Origin: Homarus americanus
Lineage: Eukaryota; Arthropoda; Malacostraca; Decapoda; Nephropidae
DNA: 64,000 nt
NCBI RefSeq assembly: GCF_018991925.1
Contig: NW_024737068.1
Coordinates: forward strand, 3,683,910 to 3,747,909
Reading direction: 5' to 3'
A model generated the notes under the pieces. It searched no databases. It was not told the DNA's origin and saw only the letters and a list, made by a program, of their open reading frames with translations. Made by a program: the position numbers and the translations under genes. Shown in pieces: positions 1-11,760 of this stretch; the stretch's first letter is position 1, and each line of letters starts with the position of its first letter.

Positions 1-122
1 GCTTAACCCAGTCCCGGTCTGCGAGTGGCCCCCAGGCCAGCCAGTGTGTGCGTGTTTATGTTCGTGTTCGTGTGTGTGTGTGTGTCGTAGATATGTGATC
101 ACTCATATTAAATCTAAATTTG

Positions 123-392
123 GATCACCTGAAGATTAGCCCCCCCCAGCTTATTTCATCTGATGATTAAACACTCCAATGCTGCCTGGGAGCGTTAGAT
201 TAGGTTAGGCTAAATTAGATTACTTTAGTTTTAAATTATGTTAACGTTAAGTTTGGTTTAGATTACATTAGTTTAGTTAAGACTAGGTTAGGTTACTTTA
301 GGGTGTTTAATCATTCGAGAAGTAACCTAGGTTAGGTTAGGGTTCTTATTCATCAGGTGAAATAAGCTAGGAGGTCTAATCTTGAGGTGATC
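123..392. mobile_element. Foldback element, copy 1, with TTAGG-like core
   Basis: An arm of about 50 bp at 123-174 (starting GATCACCTGAAGATTAG) matches, as an imperfect inverted repeat, the segment 343-392 (ending CTAATCTTGAGGTGATC). Between the arms lie many degenerate TTAGG/TTAGAT pentamers and no ORF. Related copies at 44752-44963 and 60867-61168 share the termini and the core type. I see no clear target-site duplication here. The structure fits a non-autonomous foldback or MITE-like element; the family is not one I recognise. Confidence 0.65.
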
Positions 393-782
393 TCTTATTT
401 CATGCGAGGAATAACTAGATATAACAGCGACCGCGAGTTTGGTTCATCGTCCTCGACAAGCGGACGAAACCTTGAGTGAGGTCAACGCCATCTATTGGGG
501 GGATGTGTCGGCGTACCTAAGGAAATGCCGATGCTGAGTTCCTGTTTCCCAATACCCTTAGTGACTCCTGGACCACCTGAAGATGAGACACTGAGAACTA
601 AATATCCTAACGCTAATCTTACCTAACTCAATCTAATCTTACCAAACTTTACCTAATGCTAACAGAGATCCGTCGACCTATGTTGGTCAGGCATGAATAA
701 AATATCTCTCTCTCGTGTTATCAGTCAGGTAGGAACTAAGCCTCAGGGGGAACTAAGCAGGATTTTCCCCGGCTGCAGTGGA
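393..782. other. Intergenic, no gene seen
   Basis: No supported ORF. A partial arm of the foldback family (CCACCTGAAGATGAGA, about 573-588) is followed by CTAA-rich sequence at 600-660 like the complement of the TTAGG core, suggesting a decayed fourth fragment. The remainder is unremarkable single-copy-looking sequence. Confidence 0.5.
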
Positions 783-2735
783 TGAACTCACGTACACCTC
801 CTCCACCCACTCCCTCCCCCGGTCTACTGCCTCGGTGACCTCCTCCCCCCCACTCCCTCCCTCGGTCTACTGCCTCGGTACTCTCGCACACCTCCTCCCC
901 CACTCCTCCCTCGGTCTACTGCCTCGGTAACTCTCGTACACCTCCCCCTCCTCCTCGGTCTACTGCCTCGGTAACTTTGCACACCTCCTCCCCACCTCCC
1001 TCAGTCTGCTGCCTCGGTAACTCTCCAACACCTCCCTCCCCCACTCCCCTCCCTCGGTCTACACGCCTGTAACTCTGCACACCTCCCCACCTCCCTCGGT
1101 CTACTGCCTGGAACTTCACCCACTCCCTCCCCCCGCTACACCTCCCCCCACTCCCTCCCTCGGTCTACTGCCCGGTGACTCCCGCACACCTCCCCCACTC
1201 CCTCCTCGGTCCACGCCCTCGGTAACTCGTACACCCCCCCACCCTCCCCCAGGCTCACACCTCCCCACTCCCTCCTCGGTCTACTGCCTCGGTAACTCTG
1301 CACACCTCCCCCCCCCTCCCCCTCGGCTCCACGCCCGGTAACCCTCGCACACCTCCCCCCCACTCCCTCCCTCGGTCTACTGCCTCGGTAACCTCGCACA
1401 CCTCCTCCCACTCCTCCCTCGGTCTACTGCCTCAGTAACTCTCACACCTCCCCCCACCCCCTCCCCGGTCCACACCTCTCCCCTCGGTCTACTGCCTCGG
1501 TAACTCTCGCACCCCCCCACTCCTCCCTCGGTCTACTGCCTCAACTCTGTACACCTCCCCCCCCCCACTCCCTCCTCGGTCTACTGCCTCAGCAACTCGT
1601 ACACCCCCCCCACTCCCTCCTCAGTCTACTGCCGGTAACTCGTACACCTCCCCCCCCTCTCCTCGACCACTGCCTCGTAATCCTCGTACACCTCCCCTCG
1701 GTCTACTCCCATGCACACCTCCACTCTCCCCTGGCTCACTGCCCGTAACTCGTACACCTCCCCCCTCCACTCACGCCTCGGTAACTTCACACCTCCCACC
1801 TCCCACCCTGACCCACCATCCCTCGGTCTACTGCTCAGTAACTTTGCACACCTCCCTCCTCCGGTTCTACTGCCTCGGTAACTCTCGTACACCTCCCCCC
1901 CACTCCCTCCTCGGCTCTACGCCTAGCAACTCTCTACACCTCCCCCCCTCCCCCTCGGTCCACTGCCTCAGTAACTCTCACACCCCCCCACCCCCTCCCT
2001 CACTGCCCGGTAACTCTGTACACCCCCACTCCTCCTCGGTCTACGCCTCGGTAACTCGTCCACCCCCCACTCCTCCCTCAGTCTACACCTCCCCCCACTC
2101 CCTCCCGGTTCAGCACTTCCACTCCACCTCCCTCGGTCTACTACCTCGTGACTCTCACACCTCTCCACTCCCTCCCTCGGTCTACGCCTCAGTGACTCTG
2201 CACACCTCCTCCCACTCCCTCTCGGTCTACTGCCTGTAATCCCTGCACACCTCCCCCACTCCCTCCTCGGTCTACTGCCCTCGGTAACTCCCTGTACACC
2301 CCCCCACTCCTCCCCGCTCCATTAGTTCGCAACTCTCGTACACCTCCCCCACCTCCCTCGGTCTACTGCCCTCGGTGACTCTGCACACCTCCTCCCCCAC
2401 TCCCTCCCTCGGTCTACTGCCTGAACCTGCACACCTCCCACTCCTCCCTCGGTCTACTGCCCGGTAATCCCTGCACACCCCCCACCTCCCTCCTCGGACT
2501 ACTGCCCCGGTAACCTCGCACATTCCCCCCCCTCGGTCTACTGCCTCGGTAACTCTCGCACCCCCCCACTCCTCCTCGGTCTACTACCTCAACTCGTACA
2601 CCTCCCACCTCTCCTCGGTCTACCTCACACCTCCCCCACTCCCTCCCCGGTCTATCAGCCTCGGTACCCCTGCACACCCCCCACTCCCTCCCTCGGTTCA
2701 CCTCCCCCCACTCCCTCCCTCGGTCTACCCTCGGT
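783..2735. repeat. C-rich minisatellite, about 50-bp unit
   Basis: Roughly 38 degenerate copies of a unit built from CTCCCTCGGTCTACTGCCTC, GGTAACTCTCGCACACCTCC and a run of C. Units vary from about 40 to 56 bp through small deletions and lost C residues. The plus strand is strongly C-rich and the minus strand G-rich. Minus-strand reading frames through it (Arg/Gly/Val-rich) follow from the repeat and are not genes. Single-base deletions scattered along the array could be decay or homopolymer sequencing error. Confidence 0.9.
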
Positions 2736-3000
2736 GCAACTTTAAACTTTGCCCTCGTTTTCTGGTATTTTCTTCTTGCTCCGTGTCATCTTTTCCTGCG
2801 GATTTATTCTCCATTATCTCGTTCTTTTATCTTATCTCTATTTTATATTTGTTCAAGTTTTATATTTCCTGACTTTTTCCAGTTATTTATCTTCCCTTCC
2901 TGACGTCAGACCCACTTGACTGACATCCTGGGTTAATATGGCGTCAGACCAAGGCAGCTGACGTCACAGGGGTACTCGTAAATGATGTAGGCTGTGTAAT
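2736..3000. other. Intergenic with two TGACGTCA palindromes
   Basis: No ORF. The 8-bp palindrome TGACGTCA (the consensus CREB/ATF site) occurs at 2901-2908 and again at 2959-2966, with related GGCGTCAGACC sequence between. No promoter context is visible, so function is speculative. Confidence 0.35.
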
Positions 3001-3048
3001 AATAATGATAATAATAATTAACGTTTATTGAAAGAGCATGGCAGCCGG

Positions 3049-3049
<1 letters not shown>
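3001..3049 (-). mobile_element. LINE 3' tail fragment
   Basis: Read on the minus strand this ends CATGCTCTTTCAATAAACG, TTAATTATT and ATT repeats, matching the 3' untranslated end of the LINE at 46604-49960 and the fragments at 16456-16520 and 21379-21553. It is a 5'-truncated stub of about 50 bp, adjoining a GT microsatellite. Confidence 0.6.

Positions 3050-3093
<44 letters not shown>
3050..3093. repeat. (GT)n microsatellite
   Basis: About 21 uninterrupted GT dinucleotides, followed by an A/G-rich transition into the 42-bp array. Confidence 0.95.
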
Positions 3094-3096
<3 letters not shown>

Positions 3097-3178
3097 AAGT
3101 GAATAAGAGAAAGAGAGAGAGAGCAGAGGAAGGAGGTGACAACATGGAGAAAAGGAAAGAAGAGGAGAAAAGTGATCA

Positions 3179-4617
3179 TAATAAACAGCATTAAGGACAG
3201 CAAAGATAACAGCAGTAGCACCATTAACAGCATTAAGGACAGCAAAGATAACAGCATCAGCACCATTAACAGCATTAAGGACAGCAAAGATAACAGCATC
3301 AGCACCATTAACAGCATTGGGACAGCAAAGATAACAGCATCAGCACCATTAACAGCATTAATGACAGCAAAGATAACAGCATCAGCACCATTAACAGCAT
3401 TGGGACAGCAAAGATAACAGCAGTAGCACCATTAACAGCATTAAGGACAGCAAAGATAACACATCAGCACCATTAACAGCATTAGGACAGCAAAGATAAC
3501 AGCATCAGCACCATTAACAGCATTAAGGACAGCAAAGATAACAGCATCAGCAACCATTAACAGCATTAAGGACAGCAAAGAACAGTAGCACCATTAACAG
3601 CATTAAGGACAGCAAAGATAACAGCATCAGCACCATTAACAGCATTAAGGACAGCAAAGATAACAGCATCAGCACATTAACAGCATTAAGGACAAAAAAC
3701 AGCATCAGCACCATTAACAGCATTATGACAGCAAAGATAACAGCATCAGCACCATTAACAGCATTAAGGAACAGCAAAGTAATAGCATCAGCAACCATTA
3801 ACAGCATTAGGACAGCAAAATTAACAGCATCAGCACCATCAACAGCATTAGGACAGCAAAATTAACAGCATCAGCACATTAACAGCATTAGGACAGCAAA
3901 GATAACAGCATCAGCACCATTAACAGCATTAGGACAGCAAGATAACAGCATCAGCACCATTAAAACATGGGACAGCAAAGATAACAGCATCAGCACCAGT
4001 AACAGCATTAAGGACAGCAAAATTAACATACGCCAACAGCATTAGGACAGCAAAGATAACAGCATCAGCACCATTAACAGCATTAAGGACAGCAAAGATA
4101 ACAGCATCAGCATCATTAACAGCATTAAGGACAGCAAAGATAACAGCATCAGCACCATTAACAGCACTATGACAGCAAAATTAACAGCATCAGCACCATT
4201 AACAGCATTAAGGACAGCAAAGATAACAGCAATAGCACCATTAACAGCATTAATCACAGTGAAGTTAACAGTATCAGCACTATTAACAGCATTAAGGACA
4301 GCACAGTTAACAGCATTAAGGACAGCAAAGTTAACAGCATCAGCACCATTAACAGCATTAAGGACAGCAAAGTTAACAGCATTAAGGACAGCAAAGATAA
4401 CAGCATCAGCCCCATTAACAGCATTAAGGACAGCAAAAAGCAGCAGCACCATTAACAGCACTAGGTACAGCAACAACATCATTAACAGTATTAAGTACAG
4501 CAACAACACCATTAACAGCAATAAGTACAGCAACAACACCATTAACAGCATTAAGTACAGCAATGTTAACAAGAGCAAAACCAACTGCAGTAATAGCGTC
4601 AGCAATAGTGGTAGCAA
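3179..4617. repeat. 42-bp tandem array
   Basis: About 34 copies of a 42-bp unit made of ACAGCATTAAGGACAGCAAA, GATAACAGCATCAGCACCAT and TA. Because 42 is divisible by three, long artificial frames appear on both strands (14-residue period, Leu/Met-rich on minus, Thr/Ser/Ala-rich on plus). Units near 4290-4400 show shortened variants lacking the CATCAGCACC part, and the 3' end (4440-4600) shifts to AGTACAGCAACAACACCATT variants. No start context or conserved domain supports coding. Confidence 0.9.
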
Positions 4618-4734
4618 CTTAACAGCAAATGCAGCTTCAGTATATTACCAGCCAGCCCCGAGTGTAAACAGCAACAAGAACAACAAGCAACAGCGAGCAC
4701 AGCAAACAGCATGAGCAACGATATGACAGGAAGT

Positions 4735-7520
4735 AAACCACAGCACAAACAACAGCAGGAAGGAACAGTGAGCACAGCACAAACAACAGTAGGTTGGAAC
4801 AGTAAACAGAGCGCAAACGACAGTAGGAAGGAACAGTAAACAGAGCACAAACGACAGTAGGAAGGAACAGAATGACACAAACGACAGTAGGAAGGAACAG
4901 TAAACAGAGCACAAACAACAGTAGGTGGGAACAGTAAACAGAGCAAAACAGTAGGAAGGAACAGTAAAAGAGCACAAACGACAGTAGGAAGGAACAGTAA
5001 AAGAGCACAAACGACAGTAGGAAGGAACAGTAAACAGAGCACAAACAACAGTAGTGGAACAGTAAACAGAGCAAACGACAGTAGGAAGGAACAGTAAACA
5101 GAGCACAAACGACAGTAGGAAGGAACAGTAAACAGACCACAAAACAACAGTAGGAACAGTAAACAGAGCACAAACGACAGTAGGAAGGAACAGTAAACAG
5201 AGCACAAACAACAGTAGGAAGGAACAGTGAGCACAGCACAATCAGCGGTAGGGAAGGAACAGTGAGCACAGCACAAGCAACAGTAGGAAGGAACAGTAAA
5301 GAGAGCACAAACAGCAGTAGGAAACAGTAAACAGAGCACAAACAACAGTAGGAAGGAACAGGAGAACAGCACAAGCAACAGTAGGAAGGAACAGTAAAGA
5401 GAGCACAAACAGCGGTAGAACAGTAAACAGAGCTCAAACAACAGTAGGAAGGAACAGTAAACAGAGCTCAAACAACAGTAGGAAGGAACAGTATACAGAG
5501 CACAAACAGCAGTAGGAAGGAACAGTAAACAGAGCACAAACAACAGAGAAGGAACAGTGAACAGAGCACAAGGACAGTAGGAAGGAACAGTAAACAGAGC
5601 TCAAACAACAGTAGGGAAGGAACAGTAAACAGAGCACAAACGACAGTAGGAAGGAACAGTAAACAGAGCACAAACAACAGTACGAAGGAACAGTGAGCAC
5701 AGCACAATCAGCAGTAGGAAGGAACAGCAAACAGAGACAAACGACAGTAGGAAGGAACAGGAGCACAGCACAACAGCAGGGAAGGAACAGTAAACAGAGC
5801 ACAAACAACAGTAGGGAAGGAACAGTGAGCACAGCACAATCAACGGTAGAAAGGAACAGCAAACAGAGCATAAACGACAGTAGGAAGGAACAGTAAACAG
5901 AACACAAACAACAGTAGGAAGGAACAGTAAACAGAGCACAAACAGCAGGAAGGAACAGTGAACAGCACAAGCAACAGTAGGAAGGAACAGTAAAGAGCAC
6001 AAACAGCAGTAGGAACAGTAAACAGAGCCTAAACAACAGTGGGAAGGAACAGTAAACAGAGCCCAAAACAACAGTAGGAAGGAACAGTAAACAGAGCAGC
6101 CAGTAGGAAGGAACAGTGAGAACAGCACAAGCAACAGTAGGAAGGAACAGTAAAGAGAGCACAAACAGCAGTAGGAACAGTAAACAGAGCACAAACAACA
6201 GTAGGAAGAACAGGAGAACAGCACAAGCAACAGTGGGAAGGAAAGGCAAGAGAGCACAAACACAGAGGAACAGTAAACAGAGCTCAAACAAAAGTAGGAA
6301 GAACAACAGAGCTCAAAAAAATAGAAGGAATAAACAGAGCACAAACAAAGTAGGAACAGTAAAGAGAGCTCAAACAACAGAGAAGGAACAGTAAACAGAG
6401 CACAAGCAACAGTAGGAAGGAACAGTAAACAGAGACACAAACAACAGTAGGAAGGAAAAATAAAGAGAGCAAAAGCAGTAGGAACAGTAAACAGAGCACA
6501 AACAATAGAAGGAACAGTGAGAACAGCACAAGCAACAGTAGGAAGGAACAGTAAAGAGAGCACAAACAGCAGTAGGAACAGTAAACAGAGCTCAAACAAC
6601 AGTAGGAAGGAAACAGTAAACAGAGCTCAAACAACAGTAGGAAGGAACAGTAAAAGAGCTCAACAACAGTAGGAAGGAAATAAACAGAGCTCAAACAACA
6701 GAGGAAGGAACAGTAAACAGAGCACAACAGTAGGAAGGAACAGTAAACAGAGCACAAACAGCAGTAGGAACAGTAAACAGAGCTCAAACAACAGGGAAGG
6801 AAACAGTAAACAGAGCACAAACAACAGTAGGAAGGAACAGTAAACAGAGCTCAAAACAACAGTAGGAAGGAACAGTAAACAGAGCACAAAACAACAGTAG
6901 GAAGGAACAGTATACAGAGCACAAACAGCAGTAGGAAGGAACAGAGAACAGCAAGCAACAGTAGGAAGGAACAGTAAACAGAGCACAACAACAGTAGGAA
7001 GGAACAGTAAACAGAGCACAAAAACAGTAGGAAGGAACAGTATACAGATCACAAACAACAGTAGGAAGGAAACAGAAACAGAGAACAAAACAGTAGGGAA
7101 GGAAACAGTGAGAACAGCACAAAACAACAGTAGGAAGGAACAGTAAACAGAGCACAAACAACAGTAGGAAGGAACAGTAAACAGAGAACAAACAGCAGTA
7201 GGAAGGAACAGGAGAACAGCAAGCAACAGTAGGAAGGAAAGTAAACAGAGCACAAACAACAGTAGGAAGGAACAGTAAACAGAGCACAAACAACAGTAGG
7301 AAGGAACAGTGAGAACAGCACAACAACAGTAGAAAGGAGCATAAAACAGAGAACAAACAGCAGTAGGAAGGAACAGTGAAACAAACAAGCAACAGTAGAA
7401 AGGAACAGTAAACAGATCACAAACAACAGTAGGAAGGAACAGTAAACATCACAAGCAACAGCACGAAGGAACAGTAAGAACAGCATAAATAACAGCACTA
7501 TGAACAGTAAAAACAGCACA
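4735..7520. repeat. 34-bp tandem array, about 80 units
   Basis: The unit is AGGAAGGAACAGTAAACAGA followed by GCACAAACAACAGT, with variants (GAGCTC for GAGCAC, CGACAG for CAACAG, GTGAG for GTAAA). The unit length is not a multiple of three, yet its minus strand contains no TAA, TAG or TGA in any frame, so overlapping minus-strand ORFs of up to 332 codons run through in all three frames. These Cys/Leu/Phe-rich frames are by-products of the repeat. Variant units are interspersed, implying several rounds of local amplification. Confidence 0.92.
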
Positions 7521-8220
7521 AATAACAGCACGCTCTGCACAACACACACACACACTATCATCTGTGTGTGCCTAATATAAAGAAGGTTAGACGGAGTTGT
7601 TCAGACAAGATGAACGTGAGACGAAGCAGGTCTTGTCTACACCACTGACTAGGAAACATCTGGCCGGGGAAGTGAGGAACATACAACCGACTATATTGAA
7701 TCTTATATAGTATATGATGGACAGGTATATCATAAGACATATAATATCCCTCCTGGGTAAGAAATTGTAATTTAAAAACAAAATAAAGAAAAATGTCTTT
7801 TGTTCAACTGTAACGTTCTTTTATTTTATGTCTTCTAATTTGTTTTTGTTTTTCTCTCTGATTGACTGTCTATTTGCCGTGTGTGTGACGGTCCCTCTGT
7901 TGAATGTCTATTTGTGTGCATGACTGTCCCTCTGTTGACTGTTTATTTGGTGCATGACTGTCCTTCTCTTGACCTAACTGTCTGTCCGCATGACTGTGTA
8001 TCCATTTCTGCCTTTCTTTTGTCTCTTTGTCAGCCATCTGTTCGGCCCTCTTTATATATATATATATGTGTGTGTGTCTTTATCTCTCCCTGCTTATCGA
8101 CTTATATCACACTTCAACCCTCCCCCACCCTCCAGGCATCACGAGGCAGCAGCCAATACTGGAGGGCGACGCTGACTGACACACTCCCACCGCTGAGTAA
8201 ACGCTAATCAGCAGATCAGA
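7521..8220. other. Intergenic with small tandem repeat
   Basis: No supported gene. At about 7878-7975 there are three degenerate copies of a roughly 42-bp unit containing GACTGTCCCTCTGTTGACTG and TTTATTTGGTGCAT. A short TA/TG microsatellite lies at 8053-8078. The rest is AT-rich sequence without recognised similarity. Confidence 0.5.
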
Positions 8221-8869
8221 AGGAGGAAGAGGAGGCTCCAAGTGAGACGAGGAGGAAGGGGAGGGAAAGAGAAAAGAGGAGGAGGAGAAAGAGGAGGAAC
8301 TACACTGAGAGGAGGAACAAAGGAAAGGGGCAGATTGAGGAGGAGGAGGAGCTGGAAGACCATGCTGGGGAGGAGGGTGGGGCAGGAGCAAGCTGGGTGA
8401 GGAGGAGAACGAGGTAAAGAGGGAGAGGAGGTAAAGGGTGAGGGAAGGAAGAAGAGAAAGAGAATTATTGCCGTATATCGAACTTTCAAATAAACAGTAA
8501 TCAGCTGATGGCTCGAGAAGAAGAAGAAGAAGAAGAAGAAGAAGAAGAAGAAGAAGAAGAAGAAGAAGAAGAAGAAGAAGAAAAGAAGAAGAAGAAGAAG
8601 AAGAAGAAGAAGAAGAAGAAGAAGAAGAAGAAGAAGAAGAAGAAGAAGAAGAAGAAAAGAAGAAGAAAAAAAGAAAAAGAAGAAGAAGAAGAAGAAGAAC
8701 AGTAAATAAGAAGAAGAAGAATATTGAAGAAGAAGAAGAAGAAAAGAAGAAGAATAAATAGAAGAAGAAGAAGAATAAAGAAGGTTGAAGAAATAAATAG
8801 TTGAATAAGAAGAAGAAATAATAAATAAAGTAAATAAATAAATAATAAATAAATAGTTAAATAAAGAAA

Positions 8870-8900
<31 letters not shown>

Positions 8901-9247
8901 AAGAAGAAGAAGAAGAAGAAGAAGAAGAAGAAGAAAAAGAAGAATAAATAAATTAAAAAAATAAATAAGAAGAAAAAGAAAAAAAAGAATAAAAATAATA
9001 AAAAAAATAAGAAAAATAACAACAATAATAGTTAAATAAATAAGAAGAAGAAGAAGAAGAAAAAGAAGAAAAAAATAAAAAGAATAAAAGAAGAATAAAT
9101 AAAAAAATAAATAAATAAAAAGAAGAAGAAGAAGCAAAAAGAATAAAAAGAATAAAGAAGAAGAAGAAGAAGAAGAAGAATAAACTACAAAGAAGAAGAA
9201 AAAAAAAAATAAAAGAAGAAGAAATAGTTAAAGTAAAAGTAAGGTTA
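8221..9247. repeat. Degenerate polypurine tract
   Basis: Almost entirely A and G on the plus strand: GAGGA-rich at 8221-8465, about 60 GAA/GAAA triplets at 8517-8700, then GAA blocks alternating with AATAAATA-type segments to 9247. Lys/Glu frames on plus and Phe/Ser/Leu frames on minus are low complexity. The AGG-rich start grading into GAA and AAT suggests successive expansions from different seeds. Confidence 0.9.
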
Positions 9248-9606
9248 AAGAAGAAGAAGAAGAAGAAGAAGAAGAAGAAGAAGAAGAAGAAGAAGAAGAA
9301 GAAGAAGAAGAAGAAGAAGAAGAAGAAGAAGAAGAAGAAGAAGAAGAAGAAGAAGAAGAAGAAGAAGAAGAAGAAGAAGAAGAAGAAGAAGAAGAAGAAG
9401 AAGAAGAAGAAGAAGAAGAAGAAGAAGAAGAAGAAGAAGAAGAAGAAGAAGAAGAAGAAGAAGAAGAAGAAGAAGAAGAAGAAGAAGAAGAAGAAGAAGA
9501 AGAAGAAGAAGAAGAAGAAGAAGAAGAAGAAGAAGAAGAAGAAGAAGAAGAAGAAGAAGAAGAAGAAGAAGAAGAAGAAGAAGAAGAAGAAGAAGAAGAA
9601 GAAGAA
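9248..9606. repeat. (GAA)n microsatellite, about 119 triplets
   Basis: About 359 bp of apparently uninterrupted GAA/TTC. It directly adjoins the 3' end of the minus-strand CR1 fragment at 9607-9880. GAA/TTC arrays of this length are known to form intramolecular triplexes and are length-unstable; true length in the genome may differ from the assembled one. Confidence 0.97.
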
Positions 9607-9880
9607 TGTGAATGAACCATCTCTATCTAATCTCACATAAGAATGGAGGAGACTGCAGCGAGCCTATTGGCCCATACTAGGCAGTACCATTTACACCCAA
9701 CCCCCTATCGCTCATATATCCACCCAACCTATGTTTGAAGCTATCCAGTGTGTTCGAGTTATAGATGATGCTTGGTAACTTGCTCCACTCATCCACCACT
9801 CTGTTTACTTATCTCGCGACAAAATCTAAGTTTGTCTAATATAAAACCATTCGTACGAGGTCGTTCTCTCCCTTTCTGTT
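9607..9880 (-). pseudogene. CR1-type LINE, 3' end fragment
   Basis: On the minus strand this encodes the last 60 or so residues of a CR1 ORF2 (motifs RVVDEW.KLP and SNTLDSFKHRL), corresponding to the end of the element at 11716-15630. At least two frameshifts are present, one before NRVVDEW and one near the terminus. The stop region near 9691 and the 3' UTR, with GGGCCAATAGGC and CCTCCATTCTTATG, match the CR1 tails at 15563-15630 and 61991-62100. It is 5'-truncated, which is usual for LINE insertions, and its tail runs into the GAA array. Confidence 0.8.
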
Positions 9881-9889
9881 TCACGCACC

Positions 9890-10745
9890 TTTACATAACG
9901 ATAACTCGTCTCCCCTAATGGTATAAGAATAACTCGTCTCCACGGGCACAAGACTATAACTCGTCTCCCCACGGTGCACAAGACGACTGTATAATCCGTC
10001 TCCTTAATGGTGCATAAGACCATAACTCGTCTCCTTAATGGTGCATAAGACCATAACTTGTCTCCTTAATGGTGCACAAGACTATAACTCGTCTCCTTAA
10101 TGGTGCACAAGACTACTGTATAAACCGTCTCCTTAATGGTGCATAAGACCATAACTTGTCTCCTTAATGGTGTACAAGACTATAATTCGTCTTCTTAATG
10201 GTGCACAAATTTCTCGTCTCCTTAATGGTGCACAAGACCCTAAGTCGTCTCGTTAAACCGTCTCCTTAATGGTGCATAAGACCATAACTTGTCTCCTTAA
10301 TGGTGTACAAGACTATAATTCGTCTTCTTAATGGTGCACAAATTTCTCGTCTCCTTAATGGTGCACAAGACCCTAAGTCGTCTCGTTAATGGTGCAAAAG
10401 ACTATAACTCGTCTCCTTAATGGTGCATAAGACCATAACTTGTCTCCTTAATGGTGTACAAGACTATAATTCGTCTTCTTAATGGTGCACAAATTTATCG
10501 CCTCCTTAATGGTGCACAAGACCCTAAGTCGTATCCTTAATGGTGGACAAGATTATAACTCGTCTCCTTAATAGAGTACAAGACTATAACTCGTCTCATT
10601 AATGGCGCACAAGACTATAATTCATCTCCTTAAAATGGTGCACAAGACTATAATTCGTATCCTTAATGGTGCACAAGATTATAACTCGTCTCCTTAATGG
10701 TGCACAATACTATAATCCGTCTCCTTAATGGTGCACAAGACTATA
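9890..10745. repeat. 31-bp minisatellite with higher-order units
   Basis: About 27 copies of a 31-bp unit, CTCGTCTCCTTAATGGTGCA plus CAAGACTATAA. Diagnostic variants (CATAAGACCATAACTTG, GTACAAGACTATAATTCGTC, CACAAATTTCTCG, CAAGACCCTAAGTCG) recur in the same order from about 10124, 10257 and 10408, giving a higher-order repeat of roughly 133 bp with a longer third interval. No coding signal. Confidence 0.9.
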
Positions 10746-11159
10746 AGTGTTATTTTCAAACCAGTGTGCCCGGCACTTGTCTAGCGGATATGTAAATATT
10801 GAGAGGCAAGTGTTCAAACGGGAATTTCTCAGGAGCTGCGTGACGCCACCTCCCGGTAAGATACACCCAAGGTGACCTTGGGTACACCTTGCCGCGTACA
10901 CGTTTAACCAGCGATATCACGAGAGGGGATGGGGTTTTGTTTGTGAGCTTGACCTGACTCCATATCTTGACGTCACAACTTTTGGTCTATTCTCACAATG
11001 ATTGACCTGACCTGAAAGTCTATGTAAAAGTTCCCACTGGTTGCTGTGTAAGCAGAGTTGTGCTATAAATTGAGGTGAAAGCGTCAACATCCCCTTGACT
11101 ACATATCGCATATTCCCATATTCACAACTAACACACGAAGATAAAAAAAATTAAACCAG
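10746..11159. other. Intergenic, no gene seen
   Basis: No supported ORF. A short perfect inverted repeat, ACCCAAGGT-G-ACCTTGGGT, lies at about 10865-10883. The sequence is otherwise unremarkable. Confidence 0.4.
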
Positions 11160-11715
11160 ATTCACCAGTATACAAGAATACACAAAATACACGGTTGGAA
11201 CACTGACCACCTCACAAAATTATACAGGTATCTAAGAGAGGAACTGAAGACAGAAGCAAAAAAAACACCCTAAAACCGGACCAAGTTTATCAATGATACA
11301 CAAGCAGACTACCGAGACCCAAAAACATTCTGGAAAAAACAAACACTTCTTGTGATCTAACTCGGAAGAAAACAACTTCATTATTGACAAAAACGGAAGA
11401 AAGGCCAGACAACTACAAGATAAAGAACCAATATTTAGAGAATACTGGAAAGATACATTCAGAATCAAAGAAAAAGCCAACAGAAGCTTCTGCTAAGAAA
11501 CAGAAAAGGCGGTGAGAGAATATTTGAGCCAGAACACAGAGAAATGGAAACCCACAAGGAAAATCAACCTCAACTCATTAAATACCAATAATCCACTAAT
11601 AGCGCCATAAACTGAAAGTGATATTGAAAAAAAAAAACAATAGCAAGTTTTGAAAACAAAGTGCCTGGAATAAACCAAATCAATAAAACAGTTGTGTTCT
11701 AACCTCATTAGAGGA
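11160..11715 (+). pseudogene. Old Jockey-like LINE fragment, 5' part
   Basis: A decayed coding stretch on the plus strand. In shifting frames it reads as the linker between endonuclease and reverse transcriptase of a Jockey-type LINE: a RDPKTFWK motif near 11310, then a REYWKDTFRI block near 11430, then a PGINQINK block near 11680 corresponding to the usual PG..xI motif before the RT. Several in-frame stops (for example near 11355 and 11495) show it is dead. The RT portion of what looks like the same family resumes at about 15970, after the CR1 element. Confidence 0.6.
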
Positions 11716-11760
11716 AAGGTCACGGCTGCTTAGCTCTGCTCCAGGGGATAATTATCAGAT

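Noticed and set aside
2901..2966. A cAMP-responsive promoter from the two TGACGTCA palindromes
   Set aside because: No gene, TATA box or conserved context nearby; two 8-mers in 64 kb can occur by chance.
4599..7561. Long Cys/Leu/Phe-rich minus-strand ORFs
   Set aside because: They follow from the 34-bp repeat lacking stops on that strand; they overlap in all frames and show no domain.
8208..9636. Poly-Phe, poly-Ser, poly-Leu and Lys/Glu ORFs
   Set aside because: Direct translation of GAA/TTC microsatellite in different frames.
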